A stretch of 64,000 nt of DNA from Haliscomenobacter sp. (GCA_016713275.1 JADJPL010000001.1:124001-188000), one strand, 5' to 3'. Positions 31,021 to 40,969 are shown, numbered from the stretch's first letter. Notes: a model not told the origin generated them from the letters alone. Numbers and translations are program-made.

Positions 31021-32500
31021 TTATTTCCGGTAGTCGAGAGGGGGCTGGCGGTCGCCCATCAGCGACTGGTATTTGAACCCTTCGCCGCGGCGTTTGAGCA
31101 GCTCAGCGCTAGCCGCTCCGCAGACGGAGGGGTCATTGAACAAGTCGATTGCCGTTAACGCCAGGGTTTTGGCGGCGATCATCATGCCTTTGGCGCCGAT
31201 GCTCGTCCCTCCGGCGGCTACCGCCTGCCAGCTGTGGGCCGAAGTGCCTGGTACCCAGGTGGCGGCGCCAAGGCCGGCGGTGGGAACCACCCAGCTGATG
31301 TCGCCCACATCGGTCGATCCGCCGTTGCGTTCCTCGGTGACTTCGTAGGGCTGAATAATGGCGGCCGAAGCCAGCAGCGGTTTCTTCCCGCTGAAAGACT
31401 CCTGAATCTGTTCGGCAAAGCGCTTTTCTTCCTCCGTGTATTCCATCCCTCCAACCGATTGCAGGTTGGCGTGCATGATGCGCGAAAGGGCGTCATTAGG
31501 CATGAGGTTATATACGCCGTTGATGAGTTCGTATTCCATCCGGGTGCCGGTTCCCAGGGCTGCGCCTTCGGCCGCTTTGATAATCCGGTCTAATACGTCT
31601 TTTACTTCCTTCATTTCTGGATGGCGGGCGTAATAGTACACTTCCGCGAAAGCGGGCACTACGTTGGGGGCTTCGCCGCCTCTGGTGATCACGTAGTGAA
31701 TCCGGGTATCTTCCTGGACGTGTTCGCGCATCATGTTGACCATGTAGTTCATCGCTTCTACGGCATCCAGGGCGGAACGGCCTCGCTCGGGAGCCGCCGC
31801 CGCGTGGGACGCTTGTCCGTGAAAACGGAATTTAGCGGAGATATTGGCCAGCGAAGAAGTGGCGCTCGCACGGTTTTCGCTGGAGGGGTGCCAGTGCAGC
31901 ACGGCGTCGGCGTCGTCAAACAAACCGGCTTTCACCATGTATACTTTACCGCCCCCGCCTTCTTCTGCCGGGGTACCGTAAAACCGGATCGTGCCGGATT
32001 TTCCACTCTTTTGGAGCCATTCCTTCACCGCAATGGCTGCGGCAGCAGACCCAGCGCCAAACAGGTGGTGCCCGCAGGCATGCCCGGCTTTAACCTCCGG
32101 CCGCTCCTGCCGCAAGGGAACTGCGGCCTGCGACACTCCCGGAAGCGCGTCAAACTCGCCAAGAATCCCAATGATGGGCTTGCCCGAGCCAAAGGAAGCG
32201 ATAAAGGCAGTGGGAATGCCCGCACACCCCTGCTTCAACCCGGAATCCTGCTTTTTTCAGTTGGTCTTGCAACAGGCCCGAACTGCGGACTTCCTGATAG
32301 CCTACTTCGGCCCAATCCCATATCTTCATCGCAACTTGGGTATATTCGGAGGAAAGCGCGTCCAATCGGGAAAGGGCGGCATTTTTTTCGGGAGAAAGCG
32401 CGGCGGCGTTTCCGATCTGTGCATGTACCGTTCCTGCCTCCGCCAGGAGTGCCAGGGTGAAAACGAAAGCTATCTGCCGCATGGTCTTGTGTCTGATCAT
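31021..32500 (-). CDS. M20 family amidohydrolase, exported (one frameshift)
   Basis: About 490 residues. It starts at ATG 32500 (MIRHKTMRQIAFVFTLALLA), an ATGA overlap with the stop of the oxidoreductase upstream, so the two are translationally coupled. The signal peptide is cleaved near VHA. The M20D (AbgB/IAA-amino acid hydrolase-like) metal site is visible: GEFDALPG, HACGHHLFG, EEGGGG and His in FHGQASHAAAAPERGRSALD. An extra base near 32225 breaks the frame; removing it restores EAGVAGIPTAFIASFGSGKP. The enzyme should hydrolyse an N-acyl or aminobenzoyl-type amide in the periplasm; the substrate is unknown. Confidence 0.87.
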
Positions 32501-34086
32501 AATGCTATTTTTTGAATGATGTTCTTTCGGGTCAGTACGGATGCCGTTACCATCGCCGAGCTCAATGCACCGGCAATCCCGCAACTGATGAGATCTTGTC
32601 CGGTCAGGTATAGGCCTTTAAATGGGGTGTACACGCTGATTTCCTTGCTGGCGAACCGCTTGGGGGTATGCTCCAATCCGTAGATTTCCCCCTGGGGGTA
32701 GTTGACAAAATGCCGGGTTGACAATGGGGTAGAAAGCTCCTGGTAGGTAATTTTCCCTTTCAGCTGCGGCATGACGTCAAAGAATCGGTCGAGCATTCGC
32801 TGGGAAACGGAGGCTTTCAACTGGTCGTAGGCTTCTCCCCGGTTTTTCCAGGGCGCCGTTTCCCACGCGTTAAACCGCTCAAATGTTCCCAGGGTGATTA
32901 GCTCAATGGTGCTGCGCCCCGGGTACCGGCGCTGAAAATCGGGGTCTTTGGCGGCGGGAAAAGAAGCGTATAGCAAAGGCAGTTCTGCCTGGTCCGGGTT
33001 AGCCAGATACCGCTCGAGGTTTTCGTCGTGGTTGGGATTGTCCGGATAGATCCAGAGGTTGGTTTTGGTCAGGCCCAATTCCTCCGGCGTGCCTTCCAGG
33101 CCGAGGTATAAGCAAAGATGTGCGGCGGAAGGCGCTATCCGGTTGTATTGGCTGGCAGCGGGCGCGGCCGTTTGGTCGTCGCGGAGCAACTGGTTATACG
33201 TCACATGCACGCCGGCGCTGCTCACCACTACCGGCGCAGCGATCTCTATGGCATCCGGCATACGGACGCCGGTAACGTGCTTCCCGGAAGACAGGATGCG
33301 CTCAGCTTCTGCGGAAACAAAAACCGCTCCCCCAGCCCCTTCGATCACTGGTTCTCCGGTGTCGAAAATTCTGGCGGATCCTCCAACGTGATAGGCGGCG
33401 CCGTTGAGGTAATGGCGGGCGACCATGGCATGCATCATAAAGCTGCTTTGAGCGGGAGGCAGGCCATAGTCTCCAAATTGCCCGGTAAGGACTCCGATCA
33501 GTTCTTCATTGGAAGTCAGCTCCTGCATGACCTCCCGGGTAGTTCGGGAATAAAACCGCCGGCTCTGGCGGCTGACCCAGGGGCCGGCGACCCGGCGGAG
33601 AAGGCCGGGCATGGCCCGCGTCATAAAAAGCCCGCGCCCCGAGCTCGACGCCTGGCGGATCAGGGAAAGGTATTGATCGATTGCAGCCTGGTCCCGGGCG
33701 TCTGGAAAATACCCCTTCATGTTGGCCCGGAAGGCTTCCGTTCCTTTTACGAAATCATACGTCCTGCTGCCAAAGATGATCCGGTCGTAAACGGCTCCCA
33801 TATCCGCCCAATCCAACTGCTCGTTGGTAATGTAATCAAACGACTTTCTGAGGAGGGCGTTTTTTCGTTGTACGTCTCCGATGTAATGGATGCCTACATC
33901 CCACTCAAAGTCGCGCCGTTTGAACACATGGGTAAACCCACCCGGGGTATAATGGCGCTCCAAGACCAGGCAGCGCTTGCCTTCCTTTGCCAGGATAGCC
34001 GCCAGGCCTATACCGCTCATCCCGGAGCCGATAATGACGACGTCGTAAACCCCTTCGGGTTTTTGTCTTTTATAGGAGTAGGGCAT
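32497..34086 (-). CDS. FAD-dependent oxidoreductase, phytoene desaturase/RetSat-like
   Basis: 529 residues from MPYSYKRQKPEGVYDVVIIG. The N-terminal dinucleotide fold is GSGMSGIGLAAILAKEGKRC, with acidic ELER-type ribose binding at LVLERHY. HYLNGAAYHVGGSARIFDTG and the C-terminal GLYLTGQDLISCGIAGALS are typical of the CrtI/CrtISO/retinol-saturase superfamily. It may isomerise, desaturate or saturate a polyene or carotenoid-like lipid. The upstream in-frame ATG at 34179 lacks family support. The M20 gene begins inside its stop codon, an odd pairing of a lipid-type redox enzyme with an amidohydrolase. There is no frameshift. Confidence 0.85.
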   Translation of the reverse strand: MPYSYKRQKPEGVYDVVIIGSGMSGIGLAAILAKEGKRCLVLERHYTPGGFTHVFKRRDFEWDVGIHYIGDVQRKNALLRKSFDYITNEQLDWADMGAVYDRIIFGSRTYDFVKGTEAFRANMKGYFPDARDQAAIDQYLSLIRQASSSGRGLFMTRAMPGLLRRVAGPWVSRQSRRFYSRTTREVMQELTSNEELIGVLTGQFGDYGLPPAQSSFMMHAMVARHYLNGAAYHVGGSARIFDTGEPVIEGAGGAVFVSAEAERILSSGKHVTGVRMPDAIEIAAPVVVSSAGVHVTYNQLLRDDQTAAPAASQYNRIAPSAAHLCLYLGLEGTPEELGLTKTNLWIYPDNPNHDENLERYLANPDQAELPLLYASFPAAKDPDFQRRYPGRSTIELITLGTFERFNAWETAPWKNRGEAYDQLKASVSQRMLDRFFDVMPQLKGKITYQELSTPLSTRHFVNYPQGEIYGLEHTPKRFASKEISVYTPFKGLYLTGQDLISCGIAGALSSAMVTASVLTRKNIIQKIAL

Positions 34087-34252
34087 AGGGTACGGTTTAT
34101 TTTTTCTTGAATTTAAAGGAGACAACGTGGTTAGGAGCACAGGGGCCCTGATCAAGGAAATAGTACGCTCTTTGGCCATTTTTCCTTTAACGCTTTCGCG
34201 AAATTAGAAAATGGCGGTAAAAGGTTTGCCAAAAGGCCTGAATAAAGCCATT

Positions 34253-35254
34253 TTATCGAACAAAAAACTTCTCGGTCTTCACTTTTCCATTCAGCCACAC
34301 GTTGCGTTGCCAGGAGCTTTCATCGTTCATGGGCACCCAGCGCATTTCTTCTTTTCGGTAGTGCCAGTCTTTGTCCTTTTGGAAGAAAAGCTGTTCGCCC
34401 GTGGTTTCCACAAACTTCAAAATTTCGTTGTCGTGGTAATTTTGCTCATCCTTGTCCGTATAGGCGAGCTGGGCCATTTCCGAATAATACTCGTTTAGGG
34501 TGATGAGTAAATCGTTCAACACCACATCCATCTCCTGGATATTGAGGCCGGTCTTCCGGGCTTCGAGGAGGGTGATGGGGTAACTGTGCGAGGGGTATTC
34601 TTCATTAAGATGGGTGCTGATGCGGTTGGCCTGATCGAGGTCGGTCAGGTGGTAGGAAAGAATTTCGGTAGTCAGTTTAATGGAAAGGGAGCTGGCGCGA
34701 TCCACTGCCCCAAAAACCAGGGGATGAATATATTGGTATATGGCATTATAAGGGTTTTGGTCATGAGGTTGGCGTTTGGCCTCCCAAAGGCGCATGACCC
34801 GCTCCAGTTCGTTCTGGCTTACACTGACGAGGTCGTTGTATTTGTCTACTGGAGAAAGATCGTGGGTGATGGACGTGTCGATGGCTGACAAAAAAGCGAG
34901 GGGGCCCATGCGGATTTCATTGGCGCCAAGGGCCAGCATGGTTGCCGCCGATGCGCATTCCAGCGGCACGAGCGCAATGATTTCTTTATAATAGGCTCGT
35001 AACAGGTGGACAATGCGCAGGGACCCTTTTCCTGATCCTCCATCGCTTTTGATAAAAAGAAAAAGCCGTTGATGCCCCACCCGGTCTTTAAGGATCTTGT
35101 AAAAGGCGTTGACGTCCTCGAGAGCAATCCGGCTATTGGTGGATACCCAATAGGAAAGGAAATCGCCGTCGAGATGTTGGCTGATTTTTTGAATCGCTGC
35201 CTGGGTTTCTTCAAACCGGATCGGGGGCTTCTTGTGGGGATTAGGTTTTTTCAT
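34253..35254 (-). CDS. SDH-type Clp-fold serine proteinase
   Basis: About 333 residues from MKKPNPHKKPPIRFEETQAA. The ClpP/crotonase fold of the serine dehydrogenase proteinase (SDH_sah) family shows in FLFIKSDGGSGKGSLRIVHL, then ALVPLECASAATMLALGANE with the nucleophile Ser in CASAAT. There is no signal peptide or membrane helix, so it is soluble, unlike SppA or NfeD relatives. The C-terminal 130 residues are an all-helical extension ending in NVWLNGKVKTEKFFVR. The biological role is not established. It stands alone, divergent from a small lipoprotein gene. Confidence 0.8.
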   Translation of the reverse strand: MKKPNPHKKPPIRFEETQAAIQKISQHLDGDFLSYWVSTNSRIALEDVNAFYKILKDRVGHQRLFLFIKSDGGSGKGSLRIVHLLRAYYKEIIALVPLECASAATMLALGANEIRMGPLAFLSAIDTSITHDLSPVDKYNDLVSVSQNELERVMRLWEAKRQPHDQNPYNAIYQYIHPLVFGAVDRASSLSIKLTTEILSYHLTDLDQANRISTHLNEEYPSHSYPITLLEARKTGLNIQEMDVVLNDLLITLNEYYSEMAQLAYTDKDEQNYHDNEILKFVETTGEQLFFQKDKDWHYRKEEMRWVPMNDESSWQRNVWLNGKVKTEKFFVR

Positions 35255-35333
35255 GGAGTAATTTTGGAGAAAAGTACCAAATTTAGATTTCCCGGAAAAC
35301 AAAACTCAACACCTTTAAATTCCATGGTTGTGG

Positions 35334-35341
35334 TAAATTTG
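35334..35341 (+). promoter_or_regulatory. Possible -7 element (TAAATTTG) of the lipoprotein gene
   Basis: Matches TAnnTTTG, 61 bp before the ATG. The upstream -33 partner is imperfect (TTTA with a 16-bp spacer). Confidence 0.4.
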
Positions 35342-35402
35342 CCTTCGGAACTTATCCATCTGAAAAAATTGACATCTGATTCATCCAGAAATTTTTCCCA
35401 TT

Positions 35403-35894
35403 ATGAAATCGCATGCATTCCCATTCGCGCTGATTCTGGTTTTGAGTATTTTCTTGGTCTCCTGTGGGGGTAAAAAGGGGGATACCGGCGCCGGAGGCGA
35501 AGGGCAAACCACGCCAACGGAAGCGGCCGCCCAAGAAAACCTGCCTGCTAAATTGGCGATGAATGAAATTCCGCTCGACGCGGTAGACAAAATGGTCAAA
35601 ATTATCGAAGCCGACTCGAATTGGCTACAACGGGTAAAAGATAAAGCCGCTACAGACAATGTACCATTGGTCTTCCAGCTTAAGGACGACGCCAGGTTTT
35701 TCCTCTTTGAGCACCAAGCCGAATACGGTGTGGTACCTATTCCCGAAGAGACCGTACAGGCAGAAATCGGCAATATCAAAGGCAATGCCGAGTGGCTGAG
35801 CTCGGTGGAGCGCCAGGCTAAAGAACAAGGGATTTCGCTGGAAGAAGCCCTTCGAAAAAATGCCCTCTTCATGATTGACCAGCGCCTGAAATAG
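35403..35894 (+). CDS. Small lipoprotein of unknown function
   Basis: 163 residues, MKSHAFPFALILVLSIFLVS then CGGKK. The lipobox is LVSC with Gly at +2. A short Gly/Thr/Ala-rich linker leads to a helical, charged C-terminal domain of about 120 residues (VDKMVKIIEADSNWLQRVKD; NAEWLSSVERQAKEQGISLE) with two similar helical halves. I recognise no family. It converges with the DUF5916 gene, whose stop is only 8 bp away. Confidence 0.75.
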   Translation: MKSHAFPFALILVLSIFLVSCGGKKGDTGAGGEGQTTPTEAAAQENLPAKLAMNEIPLDAVDKMVKIIEADSNWLQRVKDKAATDNVPLVFQLKDDARFFLFEHQAEYGVVPIPEETVQAEIGNIKGNAEWLSSVERQAKEQGISLEEALRKNALFMIDQRLK

Positions 35895-35902
35895 GACTTT
35901 CG

Positions 35903-38107
35903 CTACAGGTTGAGCCAGTACGTTAGCTTGGCGACCAGACTTCGGCTCTTCGGACCAAAGGTGGGCTCGATGAGGTAATTGTCCGTGTACACCAGGAAGA
36001 AATCCGACATCGGAGCAAACCGCCACTGGAAGCGGCTGTTGACGTTGAAGTTGTTCGATTGGGTGTTGTATTGAATAAACGTATTCCAGAATACGCTGGT
36101 ACTGAAGTTGAACTCCAACCTGGCGCCAAGCAGCGTGAGGTCTGCTCGCCCGTAGGGGTCCGGGAAGCGAAGGAAATTTTGCTCCAGATTAAGGCTGAAA
36201 AGCCCCCAGGGCTGGCGCCGGAAATTCAGCCCGGCGCGGTAGGTGAATTTGGAGCCGCCGTAAAACGACCCATAAACGGCGAACAGGTCGTAGCTAAACA
36301 GCTTCCTTCGGTCGCCATCGTATTGCATGTTGAATTCAAAATTGTCATATTCCTTTGCGGGCAGCGGCGTATCTCCGGTAAAGGAGAACGGGAATTGCAG
36401 GTTGATGTAATTGTTGTTCAACCGGAAGCGGAGCATCGTCGTATTCTTGTACACGATAAAATACCGAAGGCGGGTGTACCAGTCGGTCAAGCCGATCCCC
36501 TCGTTAAACGTGGGCAGGTTTTCCAGCCCAAACCAATGCTGATTGATCCGGGGGTGGTTCTTGGGCAGGTAATAGTAATCGATCATATTCAGGGCGGTGG
36601 TATACCCAAGCCGGATAAAGGTGTCGCGTTCGGCGTCGTAGTTCGCTACCTGGGGAACGAAGCCCATATCGGCATAATAATTGGAGCGCACGTGGCTGGC
36701 ATCGATGAAGGTGCGGAAGTTCTTCCCGTTGTAGGAAATGTTTCCGGTCAGGGCGTAGGCATTCTCGTTGATCCCCTCCTTATACGACTGGTGGAATCCC
36801 GCGAGTCCGGACCATTTCCCGTCCGAGCTGATCAAGTTCATCGCCAAACCGGCATTGCGGCCGTATTCGTCTGCTGTGGATTCCTTGGTGTCTGTGGCCT
36901 GGCGGTTCAGAAAATAGCCGCGCACTACCGAGCGCTTGAAGATCCGCTGGTGAAGGGCGAGCGCGGCGTAATTCTGCCCGGGGTTCGCCGTTTCGTTTTT
37001 TGTTTGGACGTCCATGATCCCGATGCGGGTTTTTTCGCCGATACTTCCGCTCAGACGAGCGCCAAAAAGAATGGGAACAGGCGCGCCCTCGGTGTTCAAG
37101 CCAATCGTTCGGGAGAAAAAGGGTTGGGTTTGGTTCATTCCAAAGGAGCCGAAAATATCCCCGTTTTCCAGGAAAAACGTCCGCCGTTCCGGAAAAAAAA
37201 TACTAAACCGGGTCAGGTTGGTCACTTGCTGGTCGACTTCCACCTGGGAGAAATCGGGGTTGACCGCCAAATCCAGGTTGAGGGAAGAAGTTACCGCCCA
37301 TTTGGCGTCCAGCCCGGCATCGGCTTGAAATTCAGGATCCTTTCCCTGGGCTTGGTTTTCGTCTATCCGGGCGGTAACGAAAGGGATTAAAGAGCCGTTG
37401 GCTTTGACTTTTTTCGGGGGTTGGTCCCAGGAGAGCGTTCCCAGGTAGCCGAGGTCGTGGTTCTCAAATTGCAGGGGTACGCGGGTCCAGGTGTGTTCTT
37501 CGTTCCGTTTTTTGTCCATCCGGCCGAAGTTGATCCCCCATTCGGCAAGGTTCTCTTCAAAACGAAGGCTACGGAAGGGGATAGCGATTTCTGCGGTCCA
37601 ATGATCCCCGTTTTGGCGGGTTGCGGAATACCATTTGTTGTCCCAGTTGGTGTCGACATCGTTAATGGATATTAAGGCCTCGGTTTGAGCGCCGGCGGCA
37701 TTCACGAGAAAAGCAAACCCATTGGTTTTTTCGTTGAGGGGGTCCAAAACGATGAAGAACGCGTCGCTGTCGTCTATCCGGCTGTCCCGCCGCAGGGTTT
37801 GGATAATTTGGGCGCCCGAGTCCGCGCAAACAACGGCAAGGAACAAAAACTCCTCGTTATAGGTCAGCCGGACCTCTGTGCCAAACCGGGAGCGCGCGTC
37901 GTCGACGGGAAAATGCACCCAGAAATCCCGGGCTGTTGCGGCAGCACTCCAGGCGGGGTCATCGAGCACGCCGTCGATAGTGACGTTCAAGGTGGTCTTT
38001 TGAATTTCCAACCGGTAACCAGGATCCACGCCTGGCGGTTGGGCATGCGCTGGCGCAGCCAACCACAAAAAAGAACATACGCTTAGGGCGGTGTAGAGTA
38101 ATTTCAT
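35903..38107 (-). CDS. DUF5916 outer-membrane protein with CBM9-like domain
   Basis: 734 residues and unbroken. The signal peptide is MKLLYTALSVCSFLWLAAPA, cleaved near AHA. A CBM9-like domain (NVTIDGVLDDPAWSAAATAR) is followed by DUF5916 (NPDFSQVEVDQQVTNLTRFS, FFPERRTFFLENGDIFGSFG) and a barrel that ends LVAKLTYWLNL. It is paralogous to the protein at 11617-13823, with long identical motifs and an almost identical C-terminus. The pair may reflect two substrates or an ancient duplication. Function is unknown; surface glycan binding is inferred. Confidence 0.92.
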   Translation of the reverse strand: MKLLYTALSVCSFLWLAAPAHAQPPGVDPGYRLEIQKTTLNVTIDGVLDDPAWSAAATARDFWVHFPVDDARSRFGTEVRLTYNEEFLFLAVVCADSGAQIIQTLRRDSRIDDSDAFFIVLDPLNEKTNGFAFLVNAAGAQTEALISINDVDTNWDNKWYSATRQNGDHWTAEIAIPFRSLRFEENLAEWGINFGRMDKKRNEEHTWTRVPLQFENHDLGYLGTLSWDQPPKKVKANGSLIPFVTARIDENQAQGKDPEFQADAGLDAKWAVTSSLNLDLAVNPDFSQVEVDQQVTNLTRFSIFFPERRTFFLENGDIFGSFGMNQTQPFFSRTIGLNTEGAPVPILFGARLSGSIGEKTRIGIMDVQTKNETANPGQNYAALALHQRIFKRSVVRGYFLNRQATDTKESTADEYGRNAGLAMNLISSDGKWSGLAGFHQSYKEGINENAYALTGNISYNGKNFRTFIDASHVRSNYYADMGFVPQVANYDAERDTFIRLGYTTALNMIDYYYLPKNHPRINQHWFGLENLPTFNEGIGLTDWYTRLRYFIVYKNTTMLRFRLNNNYINLQFPFSFTGDTPLPAKEYDNFEFNMQYDGDRRKLFSYDLFAVYGSFYGGSKFTYRAGLNFRRQPWGLFSLNLEQNFLRFPDPYGRADLTLLGARLEFNFSTSVFWNTFIQYNTQSNNFNVNSRFQWRFAPMSDFFLVYTDNYLIEPTFGPKSRSLVAKLTYWLNL

Positions 38108-38183
38108 AGGGCCGGGTGTTTTAAGGGTACAGGTTTCCTTCGTTTTTTTCTAAAAGACGCGATCAGCAAAAAAACGTTGCAGC

Positions 38184-38780
38184 CTATTTTTCGAGGTGCT
38201 TGCCTCCAGTCCAGCCATGACCGCTAAGCCATTGCGTTCCGGAATCCACGGCGCCATTTTCCAGGGAAGTGCCCATCGAGTCGTTCCAGCGATTCAGGTA
38301 ACCAAACAAGGCGATTACGCCCATGATCTCCACAATTTCCCCATCGTCCCAGTGGGCGCGGACGCGTTCCATAATGTTATGGTCGACGGAGTTAGGCACC
38401 GTGGAGGCGGCGACCGCGAGGTCGAGGGCGGCGCGTTCGGCGTCTGAGAACGCCGGGTGCGTTGGGTAATCCCAGATATGCTGGAGTTGTTCTTCCGGAG
38501 CGCCATAGCGTTCGGCTGCCCGGATGGTATGGGCCTGACAGTACTGGCAACCGGTAGCCCGGCTGGAAACAAAAGCGATCAGGCGTTTGAGCGCGCTGGT
38601 CACACGGCCGTCATTAGCCATTACGGCTTTGTTGAGTTCGATGAAGGCCTTGGCGATAGCCGGGCGGCGTTGCATCGTCAAAACGCTGTTTGGAGGAAAC
38701 CCCAGGGTTTCCTGAAAAAACAGGGCCAGACGGGCTACTTCGTCGTTATGGTCGGAGGGCAGAGGCGTAACAAGAGGCAT
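38184..38780 (-). CDS. Carboxymuconolactone decarboxylase/AhpD-like protein
   Basis: 198 residues, all helical. The AhpD-type redox motif is CQYCQAHT (CxxC followed by His), preceded by LKRLIAFVSSRATG. Family members are peroxidase-related thiol enzymes. The N-terminal RPAIAKAFIELNKAV region and the C-terminal NRWNDSMGTSLENGAV match peroxidase-related relatives. It sits 12 bp downstream of the sulfatase on the same strand, so it may share a transcript, but a functional link is not evident. Confidence 0.87.
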   Translation of the reverse strand: MPLVTPLPSDHNDEVARLALFFQETLGFPPNSVLTMQRRPAIAKAFIELNKAVMANDGRVTSALKRLIAFVSSRATGCQYCQAHTIRAAERYGAPEEQLQHIWDYPTHPAFSDAERAALDLAVAASTVPNSVDHNIMERVRAHWDDGEIVEIMGVIALFGYLNRWNDSMGTSLENGAVDSGTQWLSGHGWTGGKHLEK

Positions 38781-38792
38781 TTTCGGTTCGTT

Positions 38793-40295
38793 TTAGATGG
38801 CAAAATAATACTTCTTTCCGTCAATCACGACTTCGTAGTCGATCGCATGCGGCCAAGCTGGTGGGGCCAAGGTGTTCTCCCATTGAGCCAGGGCTTCCAG
38901 CATCTGTGTTACCTTTTCCTGTTTTTCCCAATGGATATCCCGGGATTCTTGCGGGTCTTTTTCCAGATCGTAACAGGCTACCAGCCCATGGGCCTTGTCC
39001 AGGATCACTTTATATGAGCCCTGACGAACCGCGCAAACATACCCGGACCTCCAGAAGAACGTTCGCGAGTCGGTTTTGGGAACGGGTGTTTTTCCAGTCA
39101 GCGCAGGAAGCCAGTTCAGGCCGTCCGCCGAGGGAAGCGCGCCTCCGGCAGCCTCCAAAATGGTGGGCGCAATGTCGAGCAAACTGGCGGGAGTTTCCAG
39201 GACTTGACCGGGAGGGATGGTATTCTTCCACGAAAAAAAGAGCGGCACATCGATTCCTCCCTCGAACAGCGTGAATTTTCCTCCCTTCAGATTTCCGCTG
39301 GTTACGTGGCCGTTATACGTGGCTACTCCATTATCGCTGGCAAACACGATGAGGGTATTTTCCGAGAGGCCGCTGGTTTCCAGGAAGTCCAGGATTTTGC
39401 CCACAGCCTGGTCGAGCGCCAGGACCATGGCGGTATAAACCCGCTGATGGTGGTCTTTAATCGAACTCAGGGAGTCATACCCCGGTTTGGGGGCTTGCCA
39501 GGGAGCATGAGGGGCGCTGAACGGGAGGTAGGCAAAAAAAGGCGTTGTGCCGGGTTGCTGCATAAACCGGATGGCTTCGGCGGCTATGGCTTGCGTCAGA
39601 TACCGGTCTTCTCGTACGGGCTGCCCATCGCGCTGAATGGCCCGGGGCCCCCGGCGCTTTTTCCACTGGACTTTGTCGGCAAAAAGAGCCACGGGCGCGC
39701 CAACTAGCTCCGGGTTCTTTTTTTCTCCATAAAGCGAATAGGCTTCCAGAAAGCCGAAGAAGGTATCAAATCCGTGGCGCAAGGGATGATGCTCCGGACC
39801 GTACCCTAAATGCCATTTTCCAAAAATCCCCGTGCGGTACCCGCGATCCTTCAGGGCTTCCGCCAGGGTAACCGCCTCCGGGGGCAGTCCAGACGCTTTG
39901 GATATTTTCCGGGACGGATGGGCGCCTTTTGCCGGTTTCCACCCATCCCGGCCCAAAAGCCAGGAGGCAGCCCACCGCTCCAGGAAATTCCGGGGATAAC
40001 GCTGGTGTGGCTGGAATTCAAACCCGAGGCGTTGGGGATAGCGGCCCGTCAGAATGCCTACCCGGGATGGACTGCAGATAGAAGCGGTGGCGTAGGCTTT
40101 GGAGAACCGGGCCCCGCTGTTGGCGAGCCTGTCCAGGTTGGGCGTTTTTATTCCGGCACATCGATAGACCGACATATCGCATTTGCCTAAATCGTCGGCA
40201 ACGATCAGCAAGACGTTCGGTCGTTCGGGAGACACGGCCTGTGCAGATGAAAAAACAACCCACCCTCCGGCCAGGAAACACAACCAGCGCCTCAT
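38793..40295 (-). CDS. Cys-type sulfatase, exported
   Basis: 500 residues. The signal peptide MRRWLCFLAGGWVVFSSAQA precedes the alkaline-phosphatase fold. Asp34/Asp35 (VADDLG) bind metal. Cys74 in ICSPSRVGILTGRYP is the CxPxR site that becomes formylglycine. GKWHLGYGPEHHPLRHGFD, FASDNGVATYNG and LFEGGIDVPLFFSWK complete the active site. It should cleave sulfate esters, perhaps on algal or other glycans. The activating enzyme (FGE or anSME) is not in the window, and there is no SusC/SusD pair nearby, so it is not in a typical PUL. It overlaps the next gene upstream by 4 bp. Confidence 0.92.
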   Translation of the reverse strand: MRRWLCFLAGGWVVFSSAQAVSPERPNVLLIVADDLGKCDMSVYRCAGIKTPNLDRLANSGARFSKAYATASICSPSRVGILTGRYPQRLGFEFQPHQRYPRNFLERWAASWLLGRDGWKPAKGAHPSRKISKASGLPPEAVTLAEALKDRGYRTGIFGKWHLGYGPEHHPLRHGFDTFFGFLEAYSLYGEKKNPELVGAPVALFADKVQWKKRRGPRAIQRDGQPVREDRYLTQAIAAEAIRFMQQPGTTPFFAYLPFSAPHAPWQAPKPGYDSLSSIKDHHQRVYTAMVLALDQAVGKILDFLETSGLSENTLIVFASDNGVATYNGHVTSGNLKGGKFTLFEGGIDVPLFFSWKNTIPPGQVLETPASLLDIAPTILEAAGGALPSADGLNWLPALTGKTPVPKTDSRTFFWRSGYVCAVRQGSYKVILDKAHGLVACYDLEKDPQESRDIHWEKQEKVTQMLEALAQWENTLAPPAWPHAIDYEVVIDGKKYYFAI

Positions 40296-40969
40296 CCCGC
40301 TTGCGGGCTAAATGCCAGAATGACGCCGCAAAAATGGCAAATACTTCCTGCGAGGACCAAGATATGCCAAAGGGCGTGGTGATAAGGTATTTTTCGGGAA
40401 AGGTAGATCACAGCCCCTACGGTGTAGCAAATGCCGCCGGCCAGAATCCATAGTAAAATAGTGGCGGGCACCCGTTGCAGCATAGGGCCGATAATAAAGA
40501 TGGCGGCCCAGCCCATTCCCAGATAAATCAGCGTAGACAACAACCGAAACTTGTGGGCCGCAAAGATTTTGTAAACGAGCCCTATCGCCGTCAATGCCCA
40601 AAGAACGATCAGCACGGTATACCCGGGCCTGGTATTGACGTAGAGCAGGATGAACGGCGTATACGTTCCGGCAATGAGAAAATAAATAGCGATGTGATCC
40701 AGAACCTGGAACCATTTCCGCAATAGCGGTTTATTGGCCAAATGGTAAAGGGTAGAAAAAAGATACACCAGCAGGAGCCCGGCGCCAAACGCGAGCCCGC
40801 CGGTAAGGGAAACCGGATTCCCTTTGAGCAGGGCAAAATGAACGAGCACTGGTAGGGCGATCAGGGAAAGGAGCAATCCCAGTCCGTGGGTGATCACATT
40901 AGCCAGTTCTTCCGCCGGGCTGGCAATATCGTCCAGCACCGCGCGGTAATAGGTCGAAAAGCGATTCAT
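40292..40969 (-). CDS. Hemolysin III (PAQR/TrhA) family membrane protein
   Basis: 225 residues with seven membrane helices. PAQR motifs are present: EELANVITHGLG, FSTLYHLANKPLLRKWFQVL-DHIAIYF (SxxxH and HxxD) and HALWHILVLAGSICHFCGV (HxxxH). Family members are membrane enzymes or regulators of lipid homeostasis with a metal site of three His and an Asp. Its stop overlaps the sulfatase ATG (ATGA), so the two are translationally coupled. Confidence 0.92.
   Translation of the reverse strand: MNRFSTYYRAVLDDIASPAEELANVITHGLGLLLSLIALPVLVHFALLKGNPVSLTGGLAFGAGLLLVYLFSTLYHLANKPLLRKWFQVLDHIAIYFLIAGTYTPFILLYVNTRPGYTVLIVLWALTAIGLVYKIFAAHKFRLLSTLIYLGMGWAAIFIIGPMLQRVPATILLWILAGGICYTVGAVIYLSRKIPYHHALWHILVLAGSICHFCGVILAFSPQAG

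Noticed and set aside
38793..40295. Polysaccharide utilisation locus around the sulfatase
   Set aside because: No SusC/SusD pair, glycoside hydrolase or hybrid sensor lies within several kb.
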